Positions 40,870 to 50,050 of a stretch of 64,000 nucleotides of DNA are shown here, one piece after another (position 1 is the first letter of the stretch; each line of letters starts with the position of its first letter). Below the pieces are notes generated by a model. The model had not been told where the DNA came from and searched no databases. It saw only the letters and a list, made by a program, of their open reading frames with translations. Source of the DNA: Kiritimatiellia bacterium (lineage in GTDB: Bacteria > Verrucomicrobiota > Kiritimatiellia > CAIVKH01); assembly GCA_027493775.1 (NCBI GenBank), contig JAOSKE010000003.1, positions 803,609 to 867,608 of the forward strand, read 5' to 3'. The translations under genes and the position numbers were made by a program.

Positions 40870-42150
40870 CTAAAATCCGTTTTCTCGCCAGACCAACCGC
40901 CCATTCAGCCAGGTAGCAACCGCACGGCCGTAAAGGGTGCGCCCCGCAAAAGGGGTGTTGTGCGATTTTGTCGCAAATTCGTTGGGGTGTACGACCCAAG
41001 GCGACGCGACATCAAGCAGAGTAAGGTCTGCGATGGCGCCGGGTGTCAACGTAGGGTGGGGGCGCCCGATGATTTTCGCGGGTTCAGTTGTCCAGCGCCG
41101 CAACCAGTCCATTGCCGTCATTTTGTTTGAGCGCACAAGGTGTGTCCACGTGAGACCGACCGCTGTTTCCAATCCGACGATTCCAAAAGGCGCCTTCAAA
41201 AAACCACGCGCCTTTTTGTCCGCGCTGTGCGGCGCGTGATCCGTTGCAAAACAGGAGAGGGTTCCATCGAGCAGCGCAGCTTCCAGCGCGTCGCGGTCAT
41301 CGCGGCTCCGCAACGGTGGATTCATTTTGAAACTCGCATTTTTCGGATCAAGGTCCTCATCGCAAAGCGTGAGGTGATGCGGCGTGAGTTCGCCAGTGAC
41401 GCTGATGCCACGCGCGCGCGCGGCGCGAATCAACTCCGTGCCGTTGCGCGAGGTGACGTGCTGGATGTGCAGGGCGCAGCCGGTCGCCTCCGCGAGTTCG
41501 ATATCGCGACGAATAATTCGTTCCTCGGCGAATGTTGGAATCCCCGGCAAACCGAGTCCTTTCGAGACCTCACCCTCGTGCATCACACCACCTTCGCGCT
41601 CGATAAGGTTGTCTTGCGCGTGGTCCATAATCGGACGGTTGAGATCGCGCGCGACATCCATTGCCCGTCGCATCAGCGCGTCGTCCTGAACTGTCGTTCC
41701 ATCATCCGAGAACGCCACCGCGCCTGCGCCAGCGAGTGCGGCAAGGTTGGTTAACTCTTTCCCTTTGCGGTCAATTGTAATGGCGCCGCTAGGCAAAATT
41801 CGGGTACGACCGATTTCTGTGCCACGTCGCAAAACAAATCCCACCGTCTCGGCGGTGTCATGGGCGGGGCGGGTGTTGGGCATGGCGACAATCGTTGTGA
41901 ATCCACCACGCGCCGCCGCGCGTGAGCCGGTCTCTAGCGTTTCGCTCTCTTCGCCGCCCGGTTCACGCAAGTGGACGTGCAGGTCAATCAGTCCGGGGAT
42001 AAGCAGTTTGCCGTGCCCGCTGATGACCTGCGCGTCGGACGGTGGCGTCGCTTCGATGCGTCCCTCGGCGACAAAGATATCGCGGAGTTCATCCACCCCC
42101 GTCGTCGGGTCCAATGTGCGCACATCTTTAATAATGAAGGAAGCAGGCAT
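40870..42150 (-). CDS. pyrC: Dihydroorotase
   Basis: 426 residues, class I amidohydrolase of pyrimidine synthesis. Metal and substrate motifs: IPGLIDLHVHLREPGGEESE, AMPNTRPAHD, IMDHAQDNLIEREG, LHIQHVTSRNGTELI, TGELTPHHLTL, LSCFATDHAPHSADKK. It ends with AGRTLYGRAVATWLNGRLVW. The ATG at 42150 is chosen because the domain starts there (PASFIIKDVRTLDP). No strong ribosome binding site is visible. Confidence 0.95.
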   Translation of the reverse strand: MPASFIIKDVRTLDPTTGVDELRDIFVAEGRIEATPPSDAQVISGHGKLLIPGLIDLHVHLREPGGEESETLETGSRAAARGGFTTIVAMPNTRPAHDTAETVGFVLRRGTEIGRTRILPSGAITIDRKGKELTNLAALAGAGAVAFSDDGTTVQDDALMRRAMDVARDLNRPIMDHAQDNLIEREGGVMHEGEVSKGLGLPGIPTFAEERIIRRDIELAEATGCALHIQHVTSRNGTELIRAARARGISVTGELTPHHLTLCDEDLDPKNASFKMNPPLRSRDDRDALEAALLDGTLSCFATDHAPHSADKKARGFLKAPFGIVGLETAVGLTWTHLVRSNKMTAMDWLRRWTTEPAKIIGRPHPTLTPGAIADLTLLDVASPWVVHPNEFATKSHNTPFAGRTLYGRAVATWLNGRLVWRENGF

Positions 42151-42289
42151 GGAGCAGGATTTCCAAGAAATCGCAGGAATTACCAGATAAAAACAGCGTG
42201 GCGATTCAAACAAGTTACGCTTTACCGTTGCGCACGTAGTTGAATGTCTGCACAGTCGCTTGCTTAAGGGATTTTGTGGAGAATCGTTG

Positions 42290-43537
42290 ATGCGTTGTAA
42301 GGATTTATTTGTTGTTGCCAGTGGGTTGTTGTTTGCGTTTGCCATGCTCGGCTGCCAGTCGCCCGCACCGCAGGTTGTGCAACAGCCCGTCGCTGCTTCC
42401 GCCAGCCCTGACCGCCTCGCGTTGCAGTTGTCCGAGGTGCGTTTGGAGCAACAGCGCCTTGAACGGGAGCTGACCAAACTTAACGACGATCTTTATCGTA
42501 CTGCGCTTGCGATCAAGCAGATCAAAGATCGAATGGAAGAGGTCACAGCTTACACTGTGACCAATGCCGCACGGATGGCGCAGATAGATACGCAAATTCG
42601 CGAGACACGTCGGCGGATCGGCGACCAGAGCAGTCTTGAAGCAAACGTGCTTCGCTCCTCACTTGAAAACGAACAACGCGCACAAGAACGTTTGCGTGGA
42701 TTGCTTTCAGAACGAGAGCGAGAGGTGCGCGACCTTCGTTCCGCGATGCGCGCGCAGCAGAGCGCACTCAATGAAAAACCAAGATCTGCGGAACCCACCA
42801 CGCCCGCTGCCGTGCCAGGGCCAGTCGTTTCAATGGCCCCACGACGCGACGCCTCGCCCGTCCCCGCGATACAGACTCCCAGTGCTGGGGCATCGGCAAG
42901 TGCAATTACGATTCGGCAAACAAATGTAGTCACGGCAAAAAAACAGGCGCCTCAGCCCGTGGCAACTACGAGCACGGTTTCTGTCTATCGCATCGTTGCC
43001 GAGGCACAACGCCTTTCAAATGCGGGCGACTTGGAGCGTGCGCAGAAACTCTACGAGGCAGCGTTGAGGCGTCAACCCGATCTGACGAGTGCGCTATTGG
43101 GCTTGGCGACCATTCGCTATCAGGTGGATGACCTTGTTTCTGCGCGCAAGTACATTGATGACGTTCTTGCCGCCGACAGCAAAAATGCGCGCGGGTATGG
43201 GTTGCGCGGCCTAATTTCGTGGCGCGAGGGTTTTGCCAAGGACGGTATGCGCGACTGCGCACGCGCCGTCGAATTAGACCCGACAGATGCATTGCTTCAC
43301 AAGTTCTACGGCATAACCCTGCACGCGCGCGGACAGACCGCCAGCGCGGTTCGTGAAATGCGAAAGGCCATTGAGTTGGATCCCGCTGATTCGGAGGCAA
43401 AGTTGAACCTAGCCATCCTGCTCGCCAGCGGCTCGCGGCCCTCGCTCGATGAGGCGCGCATGTTTTACACGGAGGCGTTGTCCGGGGGCGCGGCGCGCGA
43501 TCCGATGTTGGACCAGACGCTAGGCATTGCGAAGTAG
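42290..43537 (+). CDS. Lipoprotein with coiled coil and TPR domain
   Basis: 415 residues. Lipoprotein signal with lipobox AMLGC at about residue 21. Residues about 40-165 are strongly coiled-coil (RLEQQRLERELTKLNDDLYR, LRGLLSEREREVRDLRSAM), then a Pro/Ala/Thr-rich linker, then at least four TPRs (AEAQRLSNAGDLERAQKLYE, AVELDPTDALLHKFYGITLH, AIELDPADSEAKLNLAILL). The GGAGA eight bases before the ATG at 42290 decides the start. Role unknown; the layout suits an envelope scaffold. Confidence 0.8.
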   Translation: MRCKDLFVVASGLLFAFAMLGCQSPAPQVVQQPVAASASPDRLALQLSEVRLEQQRLERELTKLNDDLYRTALAIKQIKDRMEEVTAYTVTNAARMAQIDTQIRETRRRIGDQSSLEANVLRSSLENEQRAQERLRGLLSEREREVRDLRSAMRAQQSALNEKPRSAEPTTPAAVPGPVVSMAPRRDASPVPAIQTPSAGASASAITIRQTNVVTAKKQAPQPVATTSTVSVYRIVAEAQRLSNAGDLERAQKLYEAALRRQPDLTSALLGLATIRYQVDDLVSARKYIDDVLAADSKNARGYGLRGLISWREGFAKDGMRDCARAVELDPTDALLHKFYGITLHARGQTASAVREMRKAIELDPADSEAKLNLAILLASGSRPSLDEARMFYTEALSGGAARDPMLDQTLGIAK

Positions 43538-43591
43538 CAAGCGCACTTGCTTTGCGCGCGGGCTTGTCCAACAATAGACGGTCTTCTCGTT

Positions 43592-44374
43592 ATGTCTCTT
43601 CGTATCTCCATTTTGGGCAGTGGCAGTTCAGGAAATTGCACGTATATCGCCTCCAATGAAACCGCCGTGTTGATTGATGCGGGCTTAAGTGCGCGTCAAA
43701 TTGGACTCCGGTTGGAATCTGTTGGCGCGACTCTTGACGATATTCGTGGCGTTTGTGTCAGTCACGAGCACGATGACCACACGCAAGGCCTGCGTGTCTT
43801 GCATAAACGAAAAGGGATTCCGCTTTACGCAAATGGGGGAACGATGGAAGCGCTCTGTCGCGATCCCGCGTTTGGCTCGGTCGCGTGGCAAATATTCACA
43901 ACCGGCGCGGCGTTTGCGGTGGGCGATTTGCTCATCGAACCGTTTTCTGTTCCACACGACGCGTATGAGCCGGTTGGCTTTGTTATTTCCTGTGGCGACT
44001 CGCGCGTGGGTGTTGTCACAGACATGGGGATGCCGACGACGTTAATTCGCGAGCGGCTGCGCCATTGCCGCCTGCTCGTTGTGGAATCGAATCACGATGA
44101 GTACATGTTGCAGGAGGCCGAGCGCCCGTGGCATCTGAAGCAACGCATCCGCGGACGGCAGGGCCACCTTTCCAATCAACGTGCTGCGGCGATGCTCGCA
44201 GAGATCGCCGGACCACAACTCTCCACCGTCTTTCTCGCCCACATGAGCTCCGAGTGCAATCGTCCCGAACTCGCACAACAAACCGTAATGGAAGTCCTCG
44301 GCCGCGCGGGCCACACCCACATCGCCGTCAACGTCACCTATCCCGACCGCCCGACAGAACTTTTCGCCTGTTAA
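43592..44374 (+). CDS. YycJ/WalJ-type MBL-fold metallo-hydrolase
   Basis: 260 residues. ISILGSGSSGNCTYIASN opens the fold; the HxHxDH site is CVSHEHDDHTQGL. Further metal ligands are in SVPHDAYEPVGF, GVVTDMGMPT and LSTVFLAHMSSECNRPELA. The family includes 5'-exonuclease-like WalJ proteins linked to DNA repair or cell-wall control. It is the last stable gene before the cassette region; its stop overlaps the end of a small minus-strand ORF. Confidence 0.9.
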   Translation: MSLRISILGSGSSGNCTYIASNETAVLIDAGLSARQIGLRLESVGATLDDIRGVCVSHEHDDHTQGLRVLHKRKGIPLYANGGTMEALCRDPAFGSVAWQIFTTGAAFAVGDLLIEPFSVPHDAYEPVGFVISCGDSRVGVVTDMGMPTTLIRERLRHCRLLVVESNHDEYMLQEAERPWHLKQRIRGRQGHLSNQRAAAMLAEIAGPQLSTVFLAHMSSECNRPELAQQTVMEVLGRAGHTHIAVNVTYPDRPTELFAC

Positions 44375-44521
44375 TCGAGTCGCCGAAGTCGAGCCAGACT
44401 TGCCAAAGCGACCAGCCCTCCGGTGGAGAAACCAATCCCCACCCAAGCCCACACACCGGTTGTGGCTTTTCTGCCGGATTGTCCAAGTCGATTTTCGGGA
44501 TCACGTAGATTTTCGTGTCAT
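44371..44521 (-). CDS. Small single-helix membrane protein, two one-base breaks (family member A)
   Basis: About 50 residues if one A is added to each of two A4 runs: MTRKIYVIPKIDLDNP, then ATTGVWAWVGIGFSTGGLVA and LASLARLRRLD. The second half is a transmembrane helix with a basic end. Its leader (AGAACAAAAC) and first half match three ORFs (at 45478, 46173 and 51501) that run into attC-like sites instead of this helix. It looks like the parent gene of that family, at the outer end of the array. Confidence 0.5.
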
Positions 44522-44700
44522 CCGCTTGTTGTTAGTTTTGTTCTCTGAATGCCAGCGATCAGCGGAATTGGGGGTCAACGGAATTTTGCTAGGACACCCA
44601 ACAAAACTTGGCAAACAAATTACCCAACCTCATCGGAGATGAGCCCACAAGTTCTGCTGCATCGCCGTCTTCGCCATTTTCGTTTATGTTTTTACCCATT
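44522..44700. other. Non-coding gap between the small membrane ORF and the orphan gene
   Basis: About 180 bases. It holds a leader like that of the other small ORFs next to 44521-44545 and a possible C-terminal extension of the orphan gene (to 44589). No attC could be drawn with confidence. Confidence 0.4.
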
Positions 44701-45447
44701 CTATCCATGAAAAATGCTATCTCGCTCGCACCAATCCCAAAACAGATCATGATGCATTGCTCTAAGTACATTCACATGATAGTCCTCAAAAAAATCAAGG
44801 ACCCCTTTATCTTCAATATCATCTATTTCGGGAAATTTGGCTTCGGCTTGTTCAATAGATTTTGCAAATCCTCCGTCAACAATCATTTCATAAATCTCAT
44901 CTTCATCGAAAAGCTCGAAAGGATGGCAATAATACAGCTCATCCCTCTTATCTATTAAGTAAATTTCCTCAAAGAAAACATCTTCAGTACATTCAAGGAG
45001 TTGTGCTAAATTGTTCACTCTTTCCCGGAAGGCTTGTCGAAGAAGCATCTGAAATGTTTTAGATTCCTGCTTGCTTATCGAACAAGATTTTTGGGTCTTC
45101 ATATTTCTCAATTCATAATTGGCAACCCCGTATTGCCCAGTACCTGAGTAGCGAATTTTAAAATCCTCACTAATGAGCTTAGAAAACTTTTTGAAACTAC
45201 CCTCTTCGAGTTTTGTTTCTAATTCTTCAATCATTTTGTCAAAGTCTTCTCCATTATCGGGGGGCAACAAGAAGGCTGCTCGAAAACCTCTAATGATATT
45301 CAATCTTGCCTCAAAGAGGTCGATCAAGTCGTCAAAGGAAATGGCTGAAAGCTTTGCCTTCTCGTCATGTATTTGCTTGGTTTTTTCGATAAACATTCTA
45401 CCGGCAAACCATCTGCGCGAGGGATGTACATTCGGGTCGTAGCCCAT
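44701..45447 (-). CDS. AT-rich orphan gene, likely cassette cargo
   Basis: 248 residues, Asp/Glu/Phe/Lys-rich, no recognised domain (starts MGYDPNVHPSRRWFAGRMFI; FEDYHVNVLRAMHHDLFWDW near the end). Base composition is far more AT-rich than its surroundings, a sign of transfer. A very strong ribosome binding site (AAAAGGAGG) precedes the ATG, and the start lies 17 bases from attC B, as expected for a cassette gene. An overlapping frame down to 44589 may be the true C-terminus if there is a frame error. Confidence 0.6.
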   Translation of the reverse strand: MGYDPNVHPSRRWFAGRMFIEKTKQIHDEKAKLSAISFDDLIDLFEARLNIIRGFRAAFLLPPDNGEDFDKMIEELETKLEEGSFKKFSKLISEDFKIRYSGTGQYGVANYELRNMKTQKSCSISKQESKTFQMLLRQAFRERVNNLAQLLECTEDVFFEEIYLIDKRDELYYCHPFELFDEDEIYEMIVDGGFAKSIEQAEAKFPEIDDIEDKGVLDFFEDYHVNVLRAMHHDLFWDWCERDSIFHG

Positions 45448-45464
45448 ATAGCCTCCTTTTATTG

Positions 45465-45532
45465 GCTAGCATCCGCCTCACCGACGGCTGGGCGCGGGAG
45501 CGAACAGTCGCGCGGTGGAGGGCGTTGTTCGG
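45465..45532 (-). repeat. attC: attC-like site B (degenerate right end)
   Basis: Read on the minus strand: CCGAACAACGCCCTCCACCG at one end, and CGGTGAGGCGG followed by ATGCTAGCC at the other. The arms pair as CGCCCTCCACCG against CGGTGAGGCG. The left core is CCGAAC; the right core has drifted from GTTCGG to GCTAGC. Confidence 0.65.
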
Positions 45533-45639
45533 AATGGGGTTTCGCCCATTCTCGACCACCACGCCCACGGACTGATTGTGGATTTTCCGGGTGAATTGTC
45601 CACGTCGAATTTTCGGGATTCCGAGGGTTGCCGGGTCAT
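45478..45639 (-). CDS. Small recurrent ORF running into attC B (family member B)
   Basis: 53 residues: MTRQPSESRKFDVDNSPGKS then TISPWAWWSRMGETPFRTTP and a basic end inside attC B. The first 28 codons align with ORFs C and D; the remainder is the attC sequence translated. It is conserved in frame across three copies, but whether it is made as a protein or is a carried leader is open. Confidence 0.45.
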   Translation of the reverse strand: MTRQPSESRKFDVDNSPGKSTISPWAWWSRMGETPFRTTPSTARLFAPAPSRR

Positions 45640-45663
45640 CCGGTTGTGTTGATTTGTTCGGGA

Positions 45664-45888
45664 TCAGCGGTTCCGGATGAATTCTTCGGCCGTCATCCCA
45701 ATGTCTTTGATGATCTGGCGGAGAAGAATCGGGGATACGTCTCTTGAACCATGGTCGGGGACAGTCGTCTGACGGCCGTCCGGATACCGAAATTGCCGAT
45801 GTGAACCGCGTTGGCGAATTTCCACAAAGCCGATACGCTCAAGAATTCGGATAGCCTCACGCGGCTTGACAACCGGCAGGACACCCAC
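45664..45888 (-). CDS. hicA: HicA-type mRNA interferase toxin
   Basis: 74 residues with the dsRBD-like HicA fold: RILERIGFVEIRQRGSHRQF contains the catalytic His (GSHR), then TTVPDHGSRDVSPILLRQII. The GTG at 45888 follows the hicB stop by two bases. The gene order hicB-hicA is reversed relative to the classical hicAB but is common. Confidence 0.88.
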   Translation of the reverse strand: MGVLPVVKPREAIRILERIGFVEIRQRGSHRQFRYPDGRQTTVPDHGSRDVSPILLRQIIKDIGMTAEEFIRNR

Positions 45889-45890
45889 GG

Positions 45891-46097
45891 CTACACCGTA
45901 ACGGCCTGTGTTCCAATGAATTCCGCCTCAAGCTTCGGCTCACCATCCTCCAGCAACATCTGGATGACTTCGTGAAGATTCTCCCGCAATTCCTCGAGGG
46001 TGGATCCCTGACTATGCGCAGCTGGGAAGCCGGGAACATATCCCACGTAGAGATTCGTGTCTGGGCAGCGCTCGATAACTGCGGTAAATGCCTTCAT
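45891..46097 (-). CDS. hicB: HicB-type antitoxin
   Basis: 68 residues: FTAVIERCPDTNLYVGYVPG, then GSTLEELRENLHEVIQMLLE, the partial RNase H-like HicB fold. It lacks an added DNA-binding domain, so autoregulation may need the toxin or be absent. The start lies 63 bases inside the cassette, after attC C. Confidence 0.85.
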   Translation of the reverse strand: MKAFTAVIERCPDTNLYVGYVPGFPAAHSQGSTLEELRENLHEVIQMLLEDGEPKLEAEFIGTQAVTV

Positions 46098-46159
46098 GCT
46101 GTAACCAATACCACAGTTGGTGTGCCTTGGCGAGGGGGCAGTTTCTTTATTCCTGCCGC

Positions 46160-46227
46160 CCGAACGTCCGCCTCACCGGCGGCTGGGCGCGATAGCGGCC
46201 AGACGTACGGTGGCGGGCGTTGTTCGG
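46160..46227 (-). repeat. attC: attC-like site C
   Basis: Minus strand: CCGAACAACGCCCGCCACCG ... CGGTGAGGCGGACGTTCGG. R''/R' are CCGAAC and GTTCGG; the arms pair with a few unpaired bases; the loop is about 30 bases. AACAA after R'' is typical of attC. Confidence 0.8.
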
Positions 46228-46331
46228 AATGGAGTTTTGCCCACTCTCGACCAAGGCCACAGGTTGATTGTGCTTTTTTGGCGTGGGTTGTCCACGTCGA
46301 AATTTCGAGATTCCGAGGATTTTCGCGTCAT
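46173..46331 (-). CDS. Small recurrent ORF running into attC C (family member C)
   Basis: 52 residues: MTRKSSESRNFDVDNPRQKS then TINLWPWSRVGKTPFRTTPA, ending inside attC C with a TGA at the same place as ORF B. The leader AACAAAACTAAACTCAACC also matches. Confidence 0.45.
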   Translation of the reverse strand: MTRKSSESRNFDVDNPRQKSTINLWPWSRVGKTPFRTTPATVRLAAIAPSRR

Positions 46332-46501
46332 CTGGTTGAGTTTAGTTTTGTTCCCGAAAACGGCTCAGCCAATCTGTAGAAGCCCGTGGCATGATGCTCG
46401 TCAAATTGTCAATGCCTAGACCTGACCTTAGACAAACTCCAGAGATTTGCTGCGCACGGGAAGGCTAAAATCTATCAATACTGAGGACTGCCCCCTTTTT
46501 C
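46332..46501. other. Non-coding gap before the exporter operon
   Basis: No supported gene. It contains the leader of small ORF C (to about 46365) and then unassigned sequence up to the stop of the cytochrome gene. Confidence 0.4.
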
Positions 46502-46963
46502 TTAACGGCGTCCATAAAAATGCTCCACGAAAGGTTGACGGAAGCTCTGATGACAACCCAAGCAGCTTTGTTGCACCTTGGCAAAGGCTGCAATCACGGC
46601 CTGACCGTCACTGCGCTTGGCGGCTTCCCCCATTGCGGTCGCCGCTTCGTGAGCCTGTCCATCAAAGCCACGGAATTTTACGGAATCGCCGCCAAGCCAC
46701 GCGAGGATGCGTAGCTTTTCCGGCAAGGGCGGTCCGGCGTGACTGGCGATCTTGGGAGAAAGCGTTGCGACCAGCGCCCAGTCTTCCTTCGAAATCGCTC
46801 CCGTGACGGCTTGCATATCTCGTCCAAGTTTGTCCATTACACTACGCAGCGCCAGAGGCTTTGCCATCTCGGCAGGTGCCCCGTTTTCTGCCATCGCGGA
46901 ACCAGCAAGTGCGACGACTGCCGCCGCTGCAATCATCAAAATGGATTTGTGGAAGGTTTTCAT
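46502..46963 (-). CDS. Cytochrome c' family protein
   Basis: 153 residues. Signal peptide (MKTFHKSILMIAAAAVVALA ending SAMA), a four-helix-bundle pattern, and a C-terminal heme site CLGCH. This is the usual layout for cytochrome c', a periplasmic protein that binds NO and related gases. It lies 11 bases after the ABC ATPase gene in the same direction. Confidence 0.8.
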   Translation of the reverse strand: MKTFHKSILMIAAAAVVALAGSAMAENGAPAEMAKPLALRSVMDKLGRDMQAVTGAISKEDWALVATLSPKIASHAGPPLPEKLRILAWLGGDSVKFRGFDGQAHEAATAMGEAAKRSDGQAVIAAFAKVQQSCLGCHQSFRQPFVEHFYGRR

Positions 46964-46974
46964 GTGGTCTCCAT

Positions 46975-47685
46975 TCAGTCGAAGCTGCGCCCTTCGCCTG
47001 CTTCCTCGTGGGTGATGCCATCGCGGATATGGTAGATGCGCTTGAAGGTCGGGATGATTTTTTCATCGTGGGTGACGACAATGACAGCTGTCTGAAAACG
47101 CTGTGCCATGTCATTGAGGATGCGAATCACCGCCATTGCACGTGCCGAATCCAGTGGCGCGGTGGGTTCGTCAGCCAAAATTACCGGTGGCCGATTCACT
47201 AGGCCGCGCGCAATGGCGACGCGCTGCTGCTCGCCGCCGGATAGCTGGGATGGCATGGCCTTGGCGCGATGCTGTACGTCTAATGCCGTCAGCAGCTCCA
47301 GCGCCCGGGTGCGCGCCTCGTTGTTGGGCATGCCTGCCAGCATCGGCAGCAGCGCAACGTTGTCGGTAACATCCAGAAACGGGATCAGATACGGCGCCTG
47401 AAACACGAAACCGATCTTGTCGCGGCGCAGCGCACGCAGATCGCGTACTTTCCACGCGTCATCAAAGATGACCTCATCACCCAGAACCATGCGACCGGCC
47501 GTGGGATCGATCACAGCGCCCAGACACTTGAGCAAGGTGCTCTTGCCAGATCCAGAAGGCCCAATCAGTCCGACGACTTCGCCGGGGGCGACGTGCATAT
47601 TCACGTCCTTCAGTGCCAGTACCGCCGTATCGCCCTCGCCGTAGCGTTTGGAGAGCCCTTCGATGTGAATGCCTTTGCCTGCCAT
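46975..47685 (-). CDS. ABC transporter ATP-binding protein (MacB/LolD type)
   Basis: 236 residues. Walker [10 protein letters not shown] (about 42), Q-loop region [14 protein letters not shown], signature [15 protein letters not shown], Walker [13 protein letters not shown], switch His in [10 protein letters not shown]. It powers the FtsX-like permease encoded next to it. Intact, in contrast to many genes of the first 44 kb. Confidence 0.93.
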   Translation of the reverse strand: MAGKGIHIEGLSKRYGEGDTAVLALKDVNMHVAPGEVVGLIGPSGSGKSTLLKCLGAVIDPTAGRMVLGDEVIFDDAWKVRDLRALRRDKIGFVFQAPYLIPFLDVTDNVALLPMLAGMPNNEARTRALELLTALDVQHRAKAMPSQLSGGEQQRVAIARGLVNRPPVILADEPTAPLDSARAMAVIRILNDMAQRFQTAVIVVTHDEKIIPTFKRIYHIRDGITHEEAGEGRSFD

Positions 47686-47687
47686 CG

Positions 47688-48902
47688 TCAGCCTCCAATC
47701 GCTTCGGCCGGATCGACCTTGAGCGCCATGCGAATGGCGACGATACTGGACAGCACGCAGATGGCCAGCACGGCGAAAAACCCAAAGACTGAATCGACCG
47801 GTGTTAACAACACATACTTGGGAAAAAGTGGGGCGGCAAAGGTGGCGCTGATTTTGCCGACCACAAAACCGATTACGCCCAGCACCAAGGCTTGCTGCAG
47901 AATCATCCCGGCGATGGCGCGATTGCGCGTACCGATGAGCTTCAACACCGCAATTTCCCGTATTTTGTCCATCGTCAGGGTGTAGATGATGAAGGCCACG
48001 ATGGCGGCGCTGACCAACGCCAGAATCACCAAAAACATGCCGATCTGCTTGGCTGAAGTCGCGATGAGCTTGCCCACCAAAATGGATTCCATCTGGGCAC
48101 GGTCGTACACGGTAAGTCGCTTCCAGCGGCGGATCGGTTCGGCCACTTCCTCCTGCGAGAACTCGGGCTGGATACGCACCAGCACCGCGTTGACTGAGCT
48201 GTTGCCGGTCTGTGAGGTGATCACGGCATCGAGCAGCCCGGGCACCCCGGGGCGGTTGAAGGCCGGGTTGGCTTCGGTGCGCCTGCGCTGCATCAGAATC
48301 GCATCGTTGTCCTTCAAGAACTGGGCTTCCTGCGCATCCTTGAGCGGAATGAACACCATCGGATCACCACTGGACGACACCATGCGGCGCGTGAGGCCGA
48401 CCACGGTGTAGTGGTTGCGGCGAATCTTCAGGACATCGTCCAGCTGAAAGCCGGTAGCGATATCTGCGACCGCCTCATAATGGCCGCGCGTGATCTGCCG
48501 ACCGGCGACAAGCTGGGGTGGCCACCCTGGTGCTCCTGCCTCACCGGCAGTGATGCCGACCACCATCGCGCGCACGTCTTGGTCGCCTGCATTGGATTGC
48601 CTTGCGACCTGCATCGTGAGGTAGGTGACATTGGCCGCCTCTGCCACGCCCGGCATCGTGCGGATGCTGCGCCACAAATCATCGGGCATACTGGAAGATT
48701 CGGCGTAGGGGCCCAGGGTGTCCTTTTGCACCACCCACAGATCCGCGCCGCTATTGTCGAGCAAGACTTTGCCATCGTCGACCATGCCACGATACACACC
48801 CGCCATCGTGAGGGTGACGCCGATCAAGAGCCCCAACCCGACGCCGGTAAAGATGAACTTTCCCCATGCATGGAGAATGTCGCGCCCGGCGAGGCTAATC
48901 AT
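47688..48902 (-). CDS. ABC transporter permease (FtsX/MacB-like)
   Basis: 404 residues. One N-terminal helix (FIFTGVGLGLLIGVTLTM), a large periplasmic domain (about 45-270), then three C-terminal helices (IGMFLVILALVSAAIVAFII, GMILQQALVLGVIGFVVG, SVFGFFAVLAICVLSSIVAI). This is the MacB/DevC topology. It overlaps the adaptor gene by ATGA and lies 2 bases from the ATPase gene. Confidence 0.88.
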   Translation of the reverse strand: MISLAGRDILHAWGKFIFTGVGLGLLIGVTLTMAGVYRGMVDDGKVLLDNSGADLWVVQKDTLGPYAESSSMPDDLWRSIRTMPGVAEAANVTYLTMQVARQSNAGDQDVRAMVVGITAGEAGAPGWPPQLVAGRQITRGHYEAVADIATGFQLDDVLKIRRNHYTVVGLTRRMVSSSGDPMVFIPLKDAQEAQFLKDNDAILMQRRRTEANPAFNRPGVPGLLDAVITSQTGNSSVNAVLVRIQPEFSQEEVAEPIRRWKRLTVYDRAQMESILVGKLIATSAKQIGMFLVILALVSAAIVAFIIYTLTMDKIREIAVLKLIGTRNRAIAGMILQQALVLGVIGFVVGKISATFAAPLFPKYVLLTPVDSVFGFFAVLAICVLSSIVAIRMALKVDPAEAIGG

Positions 48903-50050
48903 GGAGCAACCCCAGCCAAGCGCTCGACGATGTGAATCCGGCTCTTCGCGCTGAGGATTTTGTCGCTATAGACAACGACGCGCTCACCCGCCGCCAGTCC
49001 TTCGAGTACCTGCACATTGCCTTCGAGATCAGCCCGCCCCAGTGTGAGTGGCACAAATGCCAGATCGCCATTCACCAGTTTCCATGCGCCGCGCTTGCCA
49101 TTGAAGGTGCGTAAGGAAGCATTGAGAATCGTCGGCGCAGCGGGTAATTCACCCAGTTGCACGGTGATCTCGGCCAACTCGCCCAAAGGAGGCAGTGGTG
49201 TGGGCGGCGTATCGAAAATGATCTTCGCCAGAGTCTCTTCCGTCACGGCGTCAGCACGCGGTTCAATGCGCATCACCCGGCCAGCAAGCACTTGTGATTG
49301 GCGCGAACGCAGGGTGATCCTAGCGGGCAAGCCCGCCGCCAGACCATCGGCGCTGATCTGATCGAAGCGTGTGTCGATCCACAGGCCTGTCGGATCGATG
49401 ACTTCGACCACCGCTTGCCCCGCGACCACTGTGGTGCCCGGATCGGCGTCGCGCACGGTGATCAACCCGGCCACCGGAGCAACCAAGCGTAGATTGTCGC
49501 GCTGTGCGCGTAAGGCCTCCAACTCGGCACGCAAACGATCGGCATCTTCACGCGCAGCAGTCAACGCGGCATTAGCGACCAATAATTCCTGGCGTTTGGT
49601 GTCCGTACTTTCTTCGCTGGTACCACGCACCGCAAACAATTGCTCATACCGATTTGCTTGTGTTTGTGCAAAAGTCTGTTTGGCTGCAGCCTGCTTTAAA
49701 GCGGCTTCTGCACTCTTGATCGCCGCCTGCTGCGCAGTAATTCGGTCATCCAGATCCACCGCGTCCATTTCACCCAAGACCTGACCTGCCTTGACCGCAT
49801 CCCCGACATGTACATTCAGTTGTTTGACGCGCCCGGCAAGGGTCGGACCAATCTTGTAGGTGTAGCGTGCCTGCACGGTGCCGATGCCGAACAGATTCGG
49901 AGCAAGCGTCCGGGATTCAACCGTGCTGACCGTGACTTCGATTGGAGCCAATGGCCCGGAACGCGCAGCCACATAAATGAACAGCGCCAGAAGCGGCGCG
50001 ATAACCGCAATCAGCATGAGTGTGCGGCGTTGCAGACGTGGGAATTTCAT
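48899..50050 (-). CDS. HlyD/RND-type periplasmic adaptor
   Basis: 383 residues. N-terminal signal anchor (LMLIAVIAPLLALFIYVA), barrel-sandwich halves (KIGPTLAGRVKQLNVHVGDA and LVAPVAGLITVRDADPGTTV) around a long helical hairpin (about 105-190), then beta-barrel and C-terminal parts. It links the ABC permease to an outer-membrane exit. Overlaps the TetR stop by ATGA. Confidence 0.9.
   Translation of the reverse strand: MKFPRLQRRTLMLIAVIAPLLALFIYVAARSGPLAPIEVTVSTVESRTLAPNLFGIGTVQARYTYKIGPTLAGRVKQLNVHVGDAVKAGQVLGEMDAVDLDDRITAQQAAIKSAEAALKQAAAKQTFAQTQANRYEQLFAVRGTSEESTDTKRQELLVANAALTAAREDADRLRAELEALRAQRDNLRLVAPVAGLITVRDADPGTTVVAGQAVVEVIDPTGLWIDTRFDQISADGLAAGLPARITLRSRQSQVLAGRVMRIEPRADAVTEETLAKIIFDTPPTPLPPLGELAEITVQLGELPAAPTILNASLRTFNGKRGAWKLVNGDLAFVPLTLGRADLEGNVQVLEGLAAGERVVVYSDKILSAKSRIHIVERLAGVAP

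Noticed and set aside
41137..41152. CACGTG in pyrC as a third parS
   Set aside because: The outer bases (TGTCCACGTGAGAC) do not match TGTTNCACGTGNAACA.
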